Shown here: positions 25,669 to 35,000 of the stretch, piece by piece
How positions within the stretch are numbered: position 1 is the first letter of the stretch
How the letters are laid out: each line of letters opens with the position of its first letter
NCBI GenBank assembly: GCA_900549645.1
Contig: URPD01000001.1
Location: forward strand, 62,001-126,000
DNA length: 64,000 bases
Direction: 5' to 3'
Source: an uncultured Eubacteriales bacterium
Lineage (GTDB): Bacteria; Bacillota; Clostridia; Oscillospirales; Oscillospiraceae
Position numbers and translations under genes: made by a program
Notes under the pieces: model-generated
The model's input: only the letters and a program-made list of their open reading frames with translations
Databases searched by the model: none
Told to the model about the DNA's origin: nothing

Positions 25669-26165
25669 TCTTCCCTGCCTCCTCTGTTGAGCAAAGATGT
25701 TGAACTGCGGGCATGGCACAGAGCAAGCGCCACGGCATCCGCCGCGTCGTCCGGTCTTGGGATGGATTTCAGCCCGCATATGCGGCGCACCATGTCCATG
25801 ACCTGCGATTTTTCAGCGCGGCCATAGCCGACGACCGACTGCTTGACCTGAAGCGGCGTGTACTCAAAAATTTTCACGCCCGCGTCCTCACACGCCAGCA
25901 GGATCACTCCCCTGCCGTGCGCCACGGCGATGCCCGTGGTGATATTCGTATTAAAAAACAGCTCCTCGATTGAGACCGCGTCGGGCTTAAAAAGCTCCAG
26001 AAGTTCGCCCATATCGTCGTATATCCGTTTAAGGCGGCTTGCAAGCGAGGTATGCGCCGGGGTGGTGATAACACCGCATTTCACAAGGCTTATGCGCGGC
26101 CCCGCCGTATCCACGACACCGAAGCCGATCGTCGCAATGCCGGGGTCAATGCCCAGAATACGCAT
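25653..26165 (-). CDS. ruvC: Crossover junction endodeoxyribonuclease RuvC
   Basis: 170 residues; resolves Holliday junctions. RNase-H-like fold with catalytic acids in ILGIDPGIATIGFG (Asp7), SIEELFFNTN (Glu) and PDDAADAVALALCH (paired Asp near residue 140). GGGAGGTG precedes ATG at 26165. It is first in the ruvC-ruvA-ruvB operon, downstream of the xerD terminator. Confidence 0.97.
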   Translation of the reverse strand: MRILGIDPGIATIGFGVVDTAGPRISLVKCGVITTPAHTSLASRLKRIYDDMGELLELFKPDAVSIEELFFNTNITTGIAVAHGRGVILLACEDAGVKIFEYTPLQVKQSVVGYGRAEKSQVMDMVRRICGLKSIPRPDDAADAVALALCHARSSTSLLNRGGREECSTI

Positions 26166-26230
26166 GTGCACACCTCCCTGTTTATACTTCATTATATTAT
26201 TTTACCATACTTTATCGCATCAGGCAACAA

Positions 26231-26261
26231 AAAACTCCGGCAAAACCTCTGCCGGAGTTTT
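26231..26261 (-). terminator. Terminator of xerD
   Basis: 11-bp stem AAAACTCCGGC/GCCGGAGTTTT with nine-base loop; T-tracts exist on both strands, so it can act in both directions. Confidence 0.88.
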
Positions 26262-26266
26262 TTATG

Positions 26267-27157
26267 TCAGGCTCTGGGATGAGCCTTGTTATACACATCC
26301 TTGAGCTGCTTTTTTATGAGCTGGGAATAAACCTGCGTCGAGGATATATCGGCGTGGCCGAGCATTTCCTGTATCGCGTGGATATCCGCTCCGTTTTCAA
26401 GCAGATGCGCGGCGAAGGAATGGCGCAGTGTATGCGGGGTGATGTCCTTGGTTATCTTCGCCTTCTTCTGATAATGCTTGATTATCTTCCAGAAGCCCTG
26501 ACGCGACATGCGCTCGCCGCTGACGTTTACAAACAGCGACTGCTCATCCGGCATGGCGATCATCTGCGGGCGCACGATGGTGATATAATCCGCCAGCGCC
26601 TTTACGGCCTTGGGATACATCGGAATGAAACGCTCCTTGTCCTTGCCGCGGCAGCGGATAACACCCGCACTGAGGTTCACATCGTCAATGTTGAGGTCGA
26701 TAAGCTCGGTGACTCTGATACCTGTCGCATATAGCAGCTCAAGCATCGCCTTGTCGCGGTAGCCCTTCATGTCAATGCATTCCGGCTGGTCAAGCAGGAG
26801 GTCGACTTCCTGACTCGTAAGGATCTGCGGGAGCTTCTGCGTCCCCTTGTCCGGGACAAGCTTGGTGGAGGGGTTTGTCTCAATATAGCGGTGTATGCAG
26901 AGGTAGGCGTACAGGCACTTTATCGAAGCTATGCTTCTCGATACCGTCGCAACGGATTTGCCCTTGCCGCGCAGCCACTCGATATACTCGGAAAGTTCGT
27001 CGGCGGTCACGGTCGTGAGCGTAAGCTCCGTATGCTCGTCTATGTACGTGGCAAGCTGCCGGATATCACGCATATAGGAGCTAAGGGTGTTTGCCGAGGA
27101 ATGCTTTTCGTCTGTGAGATACTTTTCAAAAAGCTCTACGCATTCTTCGTTATTCAA
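26267..27157 (-). CDS. xerD: Tyrosine recombinase XerD
   Basis: 296 residues, the usual XerC/D length. N-terminal SAM-like domain (FEKYLTDEKHSSANTLSSY), then catalytic residues Arg in YATGIRVTELI, Lys in RCRGKDKERF, HTLRHSFAAHLLENGAD, GHADISSTQ and the nucleophile in VYSQL. It starts at TTG, six bp after GGGGGAG. It is the second Xer-family gene in the window, about 10 kb from the first; XerC/XerD pairs resolve chromosome dimers at dif. Confidence 0.93.
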   Translation of the reverse strand: MNNEECVELFEKYLTDEKHSSANTLSSYMRDIRQLATYIDEHTELTLTTVTADELSEYIEWLRGKGKSVATVSRSIASIKCLYAYLCIHRYIETNPSTKLVPDKGTQKLPQILTSQEVDLLLDQPECIDMKGYRDKAMLELLYATGIRVTELIDLNIDDVNLSAGVIRCRGKDKERFIPMYPKAVKALADYITIVRPQMIAMPDEQSLFVNVSGERMSRQGFWKIIKHYQKKAKITKDITPHTLRHSFAAHLLENGADIHAIQEMLGHADISSTQVYSQLIKKQLKDVYNKAHPRA

Positions 27158-27177
27158 AGCAAACTCCCCCTTTCTTT

Positions 27178-27624
27178 TTATCTAAAAATAAAGTATGCAG
27201 ATATCAGACTGCCCGCGGCGGACAGGTAAAGAAGTATTTCAGCGCGCCTCGCGCCCGATTTGAGCTTCGGCGACGAGCGGCAGCACATCCGGACTTTGCC
27301 GGATATCTCCATGCCGGACACCGCCGCGTTGAATATCAGCGGCACGAGCAGGCACAGAACAGGTATTCGCGCCAGTCCCTCTGCCGAAATATATCTCGTA
27401 ACGCAAAGCCCCGACGCGGCGCACACGGCAGGGATAAGATATACGCCTATGAGCGACGGCGCGGCCGGAAGAATAAGCGGCGCGGCGGCTATTATCGACA
27501 GAAGAAGCGCACTGCGCGGCACATCGGCTTTAAGCACAGCGGACGCGGCGCATCCGACAACAAAGGCGAAAAAAACGACCATCTCGGCCTTGCGGCGAGG
27601 TAGCGGATTCTGCCCGTTCGGCAT
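27178..27624 (-). CDS. Small integral membrane protein of unknown family
   Basis: 148 residues with four hydrophobic segments (about 15-33, 38-58, 60-75, 88-105) and a last segment near the C-terminus, separated by the basic loop KVRMCCRSSPKLKSGARR. It lies 20 bp upstream of xerD on the same strand, where many Clostridia have spoIIM, but I see no convincing SpoIIM motif and it is shorter. No strong ribosome site is visible. Function not recognised. Confidence 0.6.
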   Translation of the reverse strand: MPNGQNPLPRRKAEMVVFFAFVVGCAASAVLKADVPRSALLLSIIAAAPLILPAAPSLIGVYLIPAVCAASGLCVTRYISAEGLARIPVLCLLVPLIFNAAVSGMEISGKVRMCCRSSPKLKSGARRAEILLYLSAAGSLISAYFIFR

Positions 27625-27811
27625 CGTCAGACATGAAATATGTAAATCATAATTTGATTTACATAATGATTTTCTGGTAACAATATATTACAAAGTCGCA
27701 AACAAATCAAGTCCTTTTTTCAAAAAAGTTTCAAAAATTTTTTATCTTTATGTCAACCGGATTTTAATTATTACATTTTGATGTTTTCCCGCTTTTGAAC
27801 ACAAGATATAG

Positions 27812-28225
27812 TCAACGCCGCCCCACGCTGACCGTGCTCTTTTTCTTCTTCCTCCCATGCCCGCCCAACATGCTGCCCAAAACGCAGCCTGCAATAGTGA
27901 AGCTCGCGGTGCTCATTACTCCGCCCGAAGATAGCTCCCCGCCCGCGATGATGAAGCCCAACATGAGAAGCAGTATAGTTATGAACCCGCCGCAGAGCAG
28001 CCCGCACACAAGCCTCGCCCCTTGCCACGCGCTGACGCCTCTCGCCCCCGCCGCGGCCGCCGCGATGGAGCTGAGCGCCGCGCTTATATACGCAAGGCCG
28101 CTTGTGTCCACAGACAGCTTGTTTGCGATAAACGCCGCGATAAACAGCAGCGGCAGCACAGTTATTATCCACGCGGCCAGCGCCCGCAGAAGGAATCTGA
28201 AGCTGAGATTTATTTTTTTCTCCAA
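27812..28225 (-). CDS. TIGR04086/DUF3792 family membrane protein
   Basis: 137 residues with four membrane helices, short loops and a very basic tail (GRKKKKSTVS). The layout RALAAWIITVLPLLFIAAFIAN, then a Gly/Ala-rich third helix, matches the TIGR04086 family that often lies next to yajC in Clostridia. Function unknown. The start is TTG at 28225. Its likely Shine-Dalgarno, GGGGGTG, is buried in the 3' arm of a long hairpin shared with the yajC terminator. Confidence 0.75.
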   Translation of the reverse strand: MEKKINLSFRFLLRALAAWIITVLPLLFIAAFIANKLSVDTSGLAYISAALSSIAAAAAGARGVSAWQGARLVCGLLCGGFITILLLMLGFIIAGGELSSGGVMSTASFTIAGCVLGSMLGGHGRKKKKSTVSVGRR

Positions 28226-28227
28226 AG

Positions 28228-28280
28228 AAACACCCCCGAAGTAATATTATTGCTACATAATATTGCTTCGGGGGTGTTTT
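28228..28280 (-). terminator. Hairpin between yajC and the TIGR04086 gene, containing the latter's Shine-Dalgarno
   Basis: Arms AAACACCCCCGAAG and CTTCGGGGGTGTTT with inner AATATT pairs (one G/T position) make a stem of about 20 bp. On the minus strand it is followed by TTTCTTTG, and the TTG start is the last triplet. A weak TTGAAT (28282-28287) lies just upstream. Confidence 0.7.
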
Positions 28281-28301
28281 CATTCAATTAACTGCGGCAA
28301 A

Positions 28302-28637
28302 TTATTTGCGCTTACCTTTTTTAGCCTCAGCCTCGGCAGCTTCCATCTTTGCGGTGGTGGAAATCGCCCACTTCTTGACCTGAAGGCGGACTCTGTCCTC
28401 GCCGGTCTCAAAGGTGATGGTGTCTTCGGTAATCTGCACTATCTTGCCGGTGATGCCGCCGATGGTGACGATCTCATCGCCGAGAGAAAGAGAGCTGCGC
28501 ATCTCTTCGGTCTTTTTTCTCTTCTTGTTTTCGGGGCGGATTATAAAGAAGTAGAAAATAGCGAACATCAGAACCAGCATGATGATCATGCTGCTGCCGC
28601 CAGCTGCCGTGCTGGTTTCGGTAAGGAATAAGCTCAT
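28302..28637 (-). CDS. yajC: Preprotein translocase subunit YajC
   Basis: 111 residues; accessory single-pass membrane subunit of the Sec translocon. One transmembrane helix (IIMLVLMFAIFYFFIIRP) is followed by the conserved RPENKKRKKTEEMRSSLSLGDEIVTIGGITGKI and a basic tail. ATG at 28637 follows GGAGG; the longer frame lacks a ribosome site. It lies downstream of tgt, the common queA-tgt-yajC order. Confidence 0.95.
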   Translation of the reverse strand: MSLFLTETSTAAGGSSMIIMLVLMFAIFYFFIIRPENKKRKKTEEMRSSLSLGDEIVTIGGITGKIVQITEDTITFETGEDRVRLQVKKWAISTTAKMEAAEAEAKKGKRK

Positions 28638-28704
28638 GTGGGAATTACCTCCAAAATAATGTGTGAATATATTATACATAAACTAACCGGCAATTGCAAT
28701 ACAC

Positions 28705-29835
28705 TTAAATTCTTTTATCCAAAATTTCTGTGTATTTATGTCTGAACTGCTCGAAGCTTTCGTCGTCGAGACTGTCGCGTATGCGCTGGATGAGAGAGTT
28801 ATAGAAGTAGAGATTGTGCATGACCGCCAGGCGCATGGCAAGCATCTCTTCGGCCTTGAACAGATGCCGGATATAGGCGCGGGAATAGCGTCTGCACACC
28901 GGGCAGCCGCACTCCGGGTCGATAGGCAGCTCGTCCGCCTGATACTTCTCGTTCTTGATATTAATTATGCCGCCCCATGTGAACAGGTGCCCGTGACGCC
29001 CGTTGCGCGCGGGCATGACGCAGTCGAAGAAATCCACGCCGCGCGCCACGCTCTCGATGATGTTCGACGGGGTGCCAACGCCCATGAGATAGCGCGGCTT
29101 GTCCTTCGGCATGTACTCCTCGACCGCTGAGACGGTGTCGTACATTTCCTGATGCGTCTCGCCGACGGCGAGGCCGCCGATCGCGTAGCCCGGCAGATCA
29201 AGCTCCGCTATCTGCTGCATGTGCTTTATGCGCACATCATGGAACACCGCGCCCTGATTTATGCCGAACAGCATCTGGCCGGGATTCACGGCGTCGTCAC
29301 GGCTGTTGTAATCATCCAACGCGGCCTTGCAGCGCTTGAGCCAGCGGTAGGTGCGGTCACACGAGCGCTCGACATACTCACGCGGCGAGGGTATCTTGAT
29401 GCACTCGTCAAAGGCCATGGCGATATCCGAGCCGAGATTGGACTGGATGCGCATACTCTCCTCCGGCCCCATGAATATATGCCGCCCGTCGACGTGGGAA
29501 TTGAAGTTGACGCCCTCTTCGGTGATCTTGCGGAGCTTTGCAAGCGAGAATATCTGGAATCCGCCGCTGTCGGTCAGTATCGGGCCGTCCCATGTCATGA
29601 ATTTATGCAGGCCGCCCATGCGCTTGACAAGCTCATCGCCGGGTCTGACGTGCAGATGATAGGTGTTCGACAGCTCCACCTGACAGTTGATCTCCTTCAG
29701 ATCGCGCGCGGACAGCGCGCCCTTTATCGCGCCCTGCGTACCGACATTCATAAAAACCGGAGTCTGCACAACGCCGTGCGGGGTCTCAAATTGCCCTCTG
29801 CGGGCATGTCCTTCTTGCTTCAGCAGCTTATACAC
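28705..29835 (-). CDS. tgt: tRNA-guanine (queuine/preQ1) transglycosylase
   Basis: 376 residues; exchanges guanine 34 for the queuosine precursor in tRNAs with GUN anticodons. It contains the catalytic Asp in ILTDSGGFQIFSL, the second Asp region in GVDFFDCVMPARNGRHG, and the zinc site CGCPVC...YIRHLF. Start GTG follows GGAGGTAAGA. It is between queA and yajC, 18 bp after queA, so queuosine genes are co-transcribed. Confidence 0.98.
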   Translation of the reverse strand: MYKLLKQEGHARRGQFETPHGVVQTPVFMNVGTQGAIKGALSARDLKEINCQVELSNTYHLHVRPGDELVKRMGGLHKFMTWDGPILTDSGGFQIFSLAKLRKITEEGVNFNSHVDGRHIFMGPEESMRIQSNLGSDIAMAFDECIKIPSPREYVERSCDRTYRWLKRCKAALDDYNSRDDAVNPGQMLFGINQGAVFHDVRIKHMQQIAELDLPGYAIGGLAVGETHQEMYDTVSAVEEYMPKDKPRYLMGVGTPSNIIESVARGVDFFDCVMPARNGRHGHLFTWGGIINIKNEKYQADELPIDPECGCPVCRRYSRAYIRHLFKAEEMLAMRLAVMHNLYFYNSLIQRIRDSLDDESFEQFRHKYTEILDKRI

Positions 29836-29853
29836 AGTCTCTTACCTCCGATT

Positions 29854-30876
29854 TCAATCAATAAACATAGCGTCGCCAAACGAGAAGAAGCGATACTTTT
29901 CTTCTACCGCGGTCTTATACGCGTTCAGAACATGCTCACGCCCCGCGAGCGCGGAGACCAGCATTATCAGCGTACTCTCCGGCAGGTGGAAATTCGTAAC
30001 CAGTGCGTCAAGGCACTTGAATTTATAGCCGGGATAGATAAATATATCTGTCCAGCCGGACGCGGCGGGCAGCGAGCCGTCATCGTTTGCAAAGCTTTCA
30101 ACCGTGCGGCACGAGGTGGTCCCGACGCAGACGATGCGGCCGCCGTTTCGCTTCGTCTCCGTGACCGTCTGCGCGGTCTCCTCCGGGATGATGCAGAACT
30201 CCGAGTGCATCTCGTGGTTCTCTATCTCGTCTTCCTTGACAGGCCTGAAAGTGCCAAGGCCGACATGCAGCGTCACATAGCAGATCTTCACGCCGCGCGC
30301 GGCGATCTCCTCCAGCAGTTCCGGCGTGAAATGCAGGCCGGCGGTAGGCGCGGCGGCGCTGCCGAGCTCCTTGGAGTACACCGTCTGATAGCGCTCCGCG
30401 TCCTCAAGCTCCGCCTTTATGTAGGGCGGCAACGGCATTTTTCCAAGGCGCTCCAGCACTTCGAGGAAAATGCCCTCATAATGGAATCGCACTATTCTGT
30501 TCCCGCCCTCGGCCACACTTTCCACCGTAGCCGTAAGCTCGCCGTTGCCGAAGGTCAGCTCCGTGCCGGGCTTCGTCTTTCTCCCCGGACGGCTCAGGCA
30601 TTCCCAGCAGCCGTCCCCAAGGTCGCGCAGCAGCACCAGCTCCACGCTGCCGCCGGTGAGTCTGCTGCCGATAAGTCTCGCGGGCAGTACGCGGGAGTTA
30701 TTCAGAACAAGGCAGTCCCCTTCCCTCAGCAGATCAGGGAGCTGATAAAAATGCATGTGCTCAATTTCGCCCGTAGTCTTATCCAGATGCAGAAGCCGCG
30801 AATGGTCGCGCTGCTCCAGCGGAGTCTGCGCGATCAGCTCCTCAGGCAGATCAAAATAGAAATCCGACTTTTTCAT
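29854..30876 (-). CDS. queA: S-adenosylmethionine:tRNA ribosyltransferase-isomerase
   Basis: 340 residues; adds the epoxycyclopentanediol group from SAM to preQ1 in tRNA. Family signatures: [59 protein letters not shown] and [17 protein letters not shown]. It overlaps the upstream SpoIID-family gene by 4 bp (ATGA) and precedes tgt. Confidence 0.98.
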   Translation of the reverse strand: MKKSDFYFDLPEELIAQTPLEQRDHSRLLHLDKTTGEIEHMHFYQLPDLLREGDCLVLNNSRVLPARLIGSRLTGGSVELVLLRDLGDGCWECLSRPGRKTKPGTELTFGNGELTATVESVAEGGNRIVRFHYEGIFLEVLERLGKMPLPPYIKAELEDAERYQTVYSKELGSAAAPTAGLHFTPELLEEIAARGVKICYVTLHVGLGTFRPVKEDEIENHEMHSEFCIIPEETAQTVTETKRNGGRIVCVGTTSCRTVESFANDDGSLPAASGWTDIFIYPGYKFKCLDALVTNFHLPESTLIMLVSALAGREHVLNAYKTAVEEKYRFFSFGDAMFID

Positions 30877-32372
30877 GCTATATACGCTCCTGAAAAATAA
30901 AATCTGATAATGTCCTCATAATCATAGCCGTACACGGAGGCCATCGCGTTTGCGCCCCACTGGCTCATGCCGCAGTTATGCCCCCAGCCGCTGCCATAAA
31001 ACTCAAATTCGCCGTCCGACTGCGTGACGCTGAAGCGGCAGTTGTTAAGCCCGATAAACGCATAGCAGTCGCGCCCTTCAAGCCGTAGTTCGTTTCCCAC
31101 GGCATCGACATACGTCATGGCTATCACGTTGCCGTTCACAGAGTATTCGGGTCTAAGCTCCGTAACTGTATCAATGCTCTGCCCGTTTCGGGCAAGCCGC
31201 CATGACAAGTCGCTCCCGCTCCTGTACGCGTACCAACTGCGCATAGAATAATCCACCGCCTGTTCAAACGGATCGGTCTTTCCCGCGAGATACGGCAGGT
31301 CAAGGCCGAATACGTTCTGCCCGTCCTCGGTTGCGCCGCCGTCCGACGCGAAATAGTATATATCGCAAATCTCGCCCTTATAGCGGACGTACTGCCCCGC
31401 CGTGGAATCCACCGCGGCGTCGGTCGTTGCGTCGGCGTCCTGTGTGCCGCGATAGACCTGACTCTCGGTGTCAGCGGTCAGGTCGAAGCCGTATTCTATA
31501 TACGCGTCGCGGTTATATATGGCGTAGGTACGGGCACAGACCGACTGCGCGCGGAGCGCCTCGTAAGGCCAGTATGAGCTCATCTCATACGGTATGACAC
31601 CCTTCACGTAGTCTTCTATATTAACATAGTTTATCACATTCAGCAAGCTCTCCCCCATCGGAAAAGCGCCAAAGCCGCCGCGATAGTATTTCCCCTGAAA
31701 CAGCGTAAGCGCCCCGTCGCCCGCGGCGGTCACCGCCGCCGTCGTGTTGGCGTCATCTGTCAGGAAAAGGCATCTGCCGTTATTCAGATTTATCACGCTG
31801 AAGCTGCCCGCTCCGCTCCTGTAAGCCGTCCCGTGAAGCCCGTACAAGCTCATTGTATCGTTCGCGGCGTTCTCAGAATAGAAGCTGCCGTATATGACTC
31901 TGTATTCGCCGCTTATCAGCGCGACTGCGCCGCCGAAGGATGCCGCGGCGTTCCGCGCCTGTGTCAGGCCGTCGTACGAGGCGTCTATAAGAATATGCCA
32001 GCAGGCGCCGAACTGATCCGCGCGGGCAATTGCGACACTGTTGGAGCCGTTGTCCGTCACCTTGACAAACTCGCGGGTCTCGTTGTAATAGCCTATATCG
32101 AAGCCACCGCCGCTGACATTCGTCAGCTCCGCGTAATCAACGGCGCTTGTGTTGTACGCCACGCCAACCTTTACGACGTCATGCTCCGGCGACGCGTTAT
32201 CGTAGACGCTGCCGTCGGTATAGGTACTGCGGTCAAGCTCCAGCGAGCGCGCAGCCACGGCCGTTTTCTGCACATTCGACGCCGGTTCTTCCGCATACGC
32301 GCCGCCGCAGAATACCGCGGTCAGGCACAGTGCAAGGCCGACAGACACGCTCAATTTTCCGAGTCCGGTCAT
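30873..32372 (-). CDS. SpoIID/LytB domain protein, secreted
   Basis: 499 residues with a signal peptide (core [21 protein letters not shown]). The SpoIID domain occupies about residues 245-490: [33 protein letters not shown], and the end [19 protein letters not shown]. The long N-terminal region (about 40-240) contains SPOR-like material ([17 protein letters not shown]). SpoIID proteins cleave denuded glycan during engulfment; this paralogue, linked to queA, may act on vegetative or spore wall. GGTGAG precedes ATG. Confidence 0.9.
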   Translation of the reverse strand: MTGLGKLSVSVGLALCLTAVFCGGAYAEEPASNVQKTAVAARSLELDRSTYTDGSVYDNASPEHDVVKVGVAYNTSAVDYAELTNVSGGGFDIGYYNETREFVKVTDNGSNSVAIARADQFGACWHILIDASYDGLTQARNAAASFGGAVALISGEYRVIYGSFYSENAANDTMSLYGLHGTAYRSGAGSFSVINLNNGRCLFLTDDANTTAAVTAAGDGALTLFQGKYYRGGFGAFPMGESLLNVINYVNIEDYVKGVIPYEMSSYWPYEALRAQSVCARTYAIYNRDAYIEYGFDLTADTESQVYRGTQDADATTDAAVDSTAGQYVRYKGEICDIYYFASDGGATEDGQNVFGLDLPYLAGKTDPFEQAVDYSMRSWYAYRSGSDLSWRLARNGQSIDTVTELRPEYSVNGNVIAMTYVDAVGNELRLEGRDCYAFIGLNNCRFSVTQSDGEFEFYGSGWGHNCGMSQWGANAMASVYGYDYEDIIRFYFSGAYIA

Positions 32373-32410
32373 ATCTCACCAAATTTCTCTAAGTTTAAGT
32401 CGCCGCGGGT

Positions 32411-33934
32411 TTACTGATTTGCCCGCGCCCCCGTCGCCTTTATGACGCTCTCAACGGTTTCCTCTATTGTGCCGTTATTGTCCGCCGCATAGTCCGAAAC
32501 GGCTTGATACATCGGTCTGCGCATTCTGTACATCTCGTTGAGGTCTGCTCCGGCCGACAGCGGTCTTCCGCGTGTCGGCAGCTTCGCAATGTCGCGCTGG
32601 AGCCATATGACGCACGAATTCTGGCGCAGCAAGTCGTAGTTTTCTTTCCGCGTCACCGCGCCGCCTCCGGACGCGATGACAGCGCCGCTCTCCTTCGTAA
32701 ATCTTTCGAGCAGCCTGTGCTCTATTGCTCTGAACTCTTCCTCGCCGCCGCGCTTGAAGATTTCGGGAATGCTTATCCCCTCGGCCTTGACTAGCTCGTC
32801 GTCCATGTCGAAAAATCTCCGTCCGAGCCGAGCGGCCAGAGCCGTGCCTATCGTGGTCTTGCCGCTGCCCGGCATCCCAACGAGCAGAATGTTCTGCATT
32901 CCGCGCCCGATGTCCGCCAATACGGCCTCAACGCGTTTTTTTGTCTTCCCGCCCGTGAACCGCTCCGCGGCCGCGGCGGCCTGTATAACAAGCATCGCAA
33001 GCCCGCTCATCGCCGTCACGCCGAGTTTTTCCGCGTCCAGCAGCAGCTGTGTCCTCGCCGGGTTATACACAACGTCCAGCACACACTCCAGCTTCGGGAA
33101 GCGGCTCAGATCAACAAGCCGCTCACCGTTGCGCGGATACATGCCGACCGGCGTCGCGTTTACGATCAGCGCCGCGTCCGCGTGGGAATACACGTTCTCG
33201 TAGTTATTCGCCCCGGAGCGTGAGACGACAATGACGTCTGCGCCAAGCTCGCTGAGCACGCACTGAGCAGTGAGCGACGCGCCGCCGCTGCCGAGTATCA
33301 GCGCTTTCTTGCCGCCGGGAACATATCCCGCGCGGTTCACAAGGCCGAGGAAACCGTCATAATCCGTATTATATCCATGGACAAGCCCGTCAGCCTCGCG
33401 TACGACCGTATTCACACAGCCGATGCGCATCGCGCGCTCGCTTATCACGTCGCAGTATTTCATGGCGGCGCGCTTGTACGGGATCGTCACATTCACGCCT
33501 GTCCACGATTTATCCGCGAAGAACGCGTCCAGCTCGTCCGGCGCACGTTCAAAGAGCCGGTATTCGTAATCTCCCAGCTCCGCATGTATCTGCGGGGAGT
33601 AGCTGTGCCCCAGCTTTTCTCCCAAAAGTCCGCATATCATTGTTTTACCTCCACGGTCGTATTCCCGGCCAAGCAGCGTATTCTGATACGCCCGGCTGGC
33701 CGCGAGTATGGCACGGTATATCGATTCAAAGCCACCTGAGAACTCCTCGCCGGCAAGTTCTCTGATCCGCGCGAGCAGTGCGCGCTCCCGCTCAGAGTCG
33801 AGGACGGTCAGCCCGTTTGCGCCTTTAAGCGCGGCTATCTCCGCCGCGGCGGCCATGCGGCGTTTCAGGAGTGTCACAAGCTCTGCGTCAATGCCGTCTA
33901 TCTCCCGGCGAAGCGCGTTCAGTTCATCGTTCAT
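32411..33934 (-). CDS. Trifunctional chorismate mutase-shikimate dehydrogenase-shikimate kinase fusion
   Basis: 507 residues combining three enzymes of aromatic biosynthesis. AroQ-type chorismate mutase is at about 1-85 (LNALRREIDGIDAELVTLL, AEIAALKG). Shikimate dehydrogenase is at about 100-360 (GEKLGHSYSPQIH, VNVTIPYK with the catalytic Lys, GYNTDYDGF, NADP loop LGSGGASL). Shikimate kinase is at about 370-507 (Walker A VGMPGSGKTT, FDMDDE, ASGGGAV, then RGRPL). All expected catalytic residues are present. The ATG at 33934 lies 6 bp from GGAGG; it overlaps the end of aroC by 11 bp, so aroA, aroC and this gene form one operon. Confidence 0.93.
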   Translation of the reverse strand: MNDELNALRREIDGIDAELVTLLKRRMAAAAEIAALKGANGLTVLDSERERALLARIRELAGEEFSGGFESIYRAILAASRAYQNTLLGREYDRGGKTMICGLLGEKLGHSYSPQIHAELGDYEYRLFERAPDELDAFFADKSWTGVNVTIPYKRAAMKYCDVISERAMRIGCVNTVVREADGLVHGYNTDYDGFLGLVNRAGYVPGGKKALILGSGGASLTAQCVLSELGADVIVVSRSGANNYENVYSHADAALIVNATPVGMYPRNGERLVDLSRFPKLECVLDVVYNPARTQLLLDAEKLGVTAMSGLAMLVIQAAAAAERFTGGKTKKRVEAVLADIGRGMQNILLVGMPGSGKTTIGTALAARLGRRFFDMDDELVKAEGISIPEIFKRGGEEEFRAIEHRLLERFTKESGAVIASGGGAVTRKENYDLLRQNSCVIWLQRDIAKLPTRGRPLSAGADLNEMYRMRRPMYQAVSDYAADNNGTIEETVESVIKATGARANQ

Positions 33935-35000
33935 ATTCATCCTCCAGCAGCGCGTCAAGCAGCGCGATAGACGCGGCGGCCTCGACCACTGGCACCGCCC
34001 GCGGCGCTATGCATGGGTCGTGTCTGCCGCCGATTTTCAGCTCGCGTTCCGTCATATCGCGCAGTGAAACGCTTCTCTGCGCCTTGGCTATCGACGGCGT
34101 CGGCTTTATCGCCGCGCGGAATACCAGCGGCATACCGTCAGAAATTCCGCCGAGTATCCCGCCTGCGTTGTTTGACGCCGTGGCAACGCGCCCGCCGCAG
34201 ATAACGAACGGGTCGTTGTTTTCGCTGCCTCGCAGACGTGCCGCATCGAAGCCCACGCCGAATTCTATCCCCTTCACGGCGGGTATCGCAAAGGCAAGCG
34301 AGGCAATGCGCCCTTCAAGCCCTTCAAATAGCGGGCCGCCCAGTCCTGCCGCTACTCCGTCCGCGGCGCACTCTATGACTGCTCCAAGCGAGTCGCCCTC
34401 TGCCGCCGCGGCAAGTATGCTGCTTTTCATAAGCCCCGCCGCCTCCGGCGAGACGCATGGGAATTCGCCGCAGGCTTCCGTCGCGCCGCGCATCGGGTCA
34501 TACGGCGTATCAGAAATATCGCCTATGCGCAGAATGTGCGCCGAGATGTTTATATTACGCCTTTTCAGGATTTGCAGGCACACACCGCCCGCGGCGCACA
34601 GCGGTGCCGTCATGCGTCCGGAGAAAGCCCCCCCGCCGCGCATGTCCTCCCTGCCGCCGTATTTGACCCACGCTGTATAGTCGGCGTGGCCGGGGCGCGG
34701 GCAGTCCGAAAGCTCTTTATAATCAGCCGATACGGCGTCCCTGTTCTCGATTACGATCCTTATCGTCCCGCCGTCCGTCACTCCGCCCGCGATTCCGGAC
34801 GTTATCACCGGAATATCCGGCTCGCAGCGAGCCGTTGTGTATTCGCTGTACCCCGGAGCGCGGCGGCGCATGAAAGCCTGAAGCGCTGCATAGTCGATAC
34901 GCTCTCTGGCGGGTATGCCGCTAAGCTCCACGCCGATCTCTTTTTCATGCGAGCGCCCGAAAATACTGATTTTCAGGCGGTTTTCCCAGCTATACGGCAC
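33924..35000 (-). CDS. aroC: Chorismate synthase
   Basis: 358 residues; makes chorismate from EPSP with reduced FMN. Signatures: ISIFGRSHEKEIGVEL (the usual GxSHG is varied to GRSHE), DCPRPGHADYTAWVKYG, GAFSGRMTAP and GRHDPCIAPRAVPVVEA. GTG at 35000 is preferred: GGAGG is 8 bp upstream and the protein then begins near the family-typical SWxNxLKISIFG. The Gly-to-Glu change in the first motif is unusual but conserved surroundings argue for activity. Confidence 0.93.
   Translation of the reverse strand: MPYSWENRLKISIFGRSHEKEIGVELSGIPARERIDYAALQAFMRRRAPGYSEYTTARCEPDIPVITSGIAGGVTDGGTIRIVIENRDAVSADYKELSDCPRPGHADYTAWVKYGGREDMRGGGAFSGRMTAPLCAAGGVCLQILKRRNINISAHILRIGDISDTPYDPMRGATEACGEFPCVSPEAAGLMKSSILAAAAEGDSLGAVIECAADGVAAGLGGPLFEGLEGRIASLAFAIPAVKGIEFGVGFDAARLRGSENNDPFVICGGRVATASNNAGGILGGISDGMPLVFRAAIKPTPSIAKAQRSVSLRDMTERELKIGGRHDPCIAPRAVPVVEAAASIALLDALLEDEYER

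Noticed and set aside
27178..27624. SpoIIM as identity for the membrane protein before xerD
   Set aside because: Gene position fits, but length and sequence do not show the SpoIIM pattern.
29152..30900. 582-codon plus-strand frame opposite tgt and queA
   Set aside because: It covers two unmistakable genes on the other strand and shows no domain.
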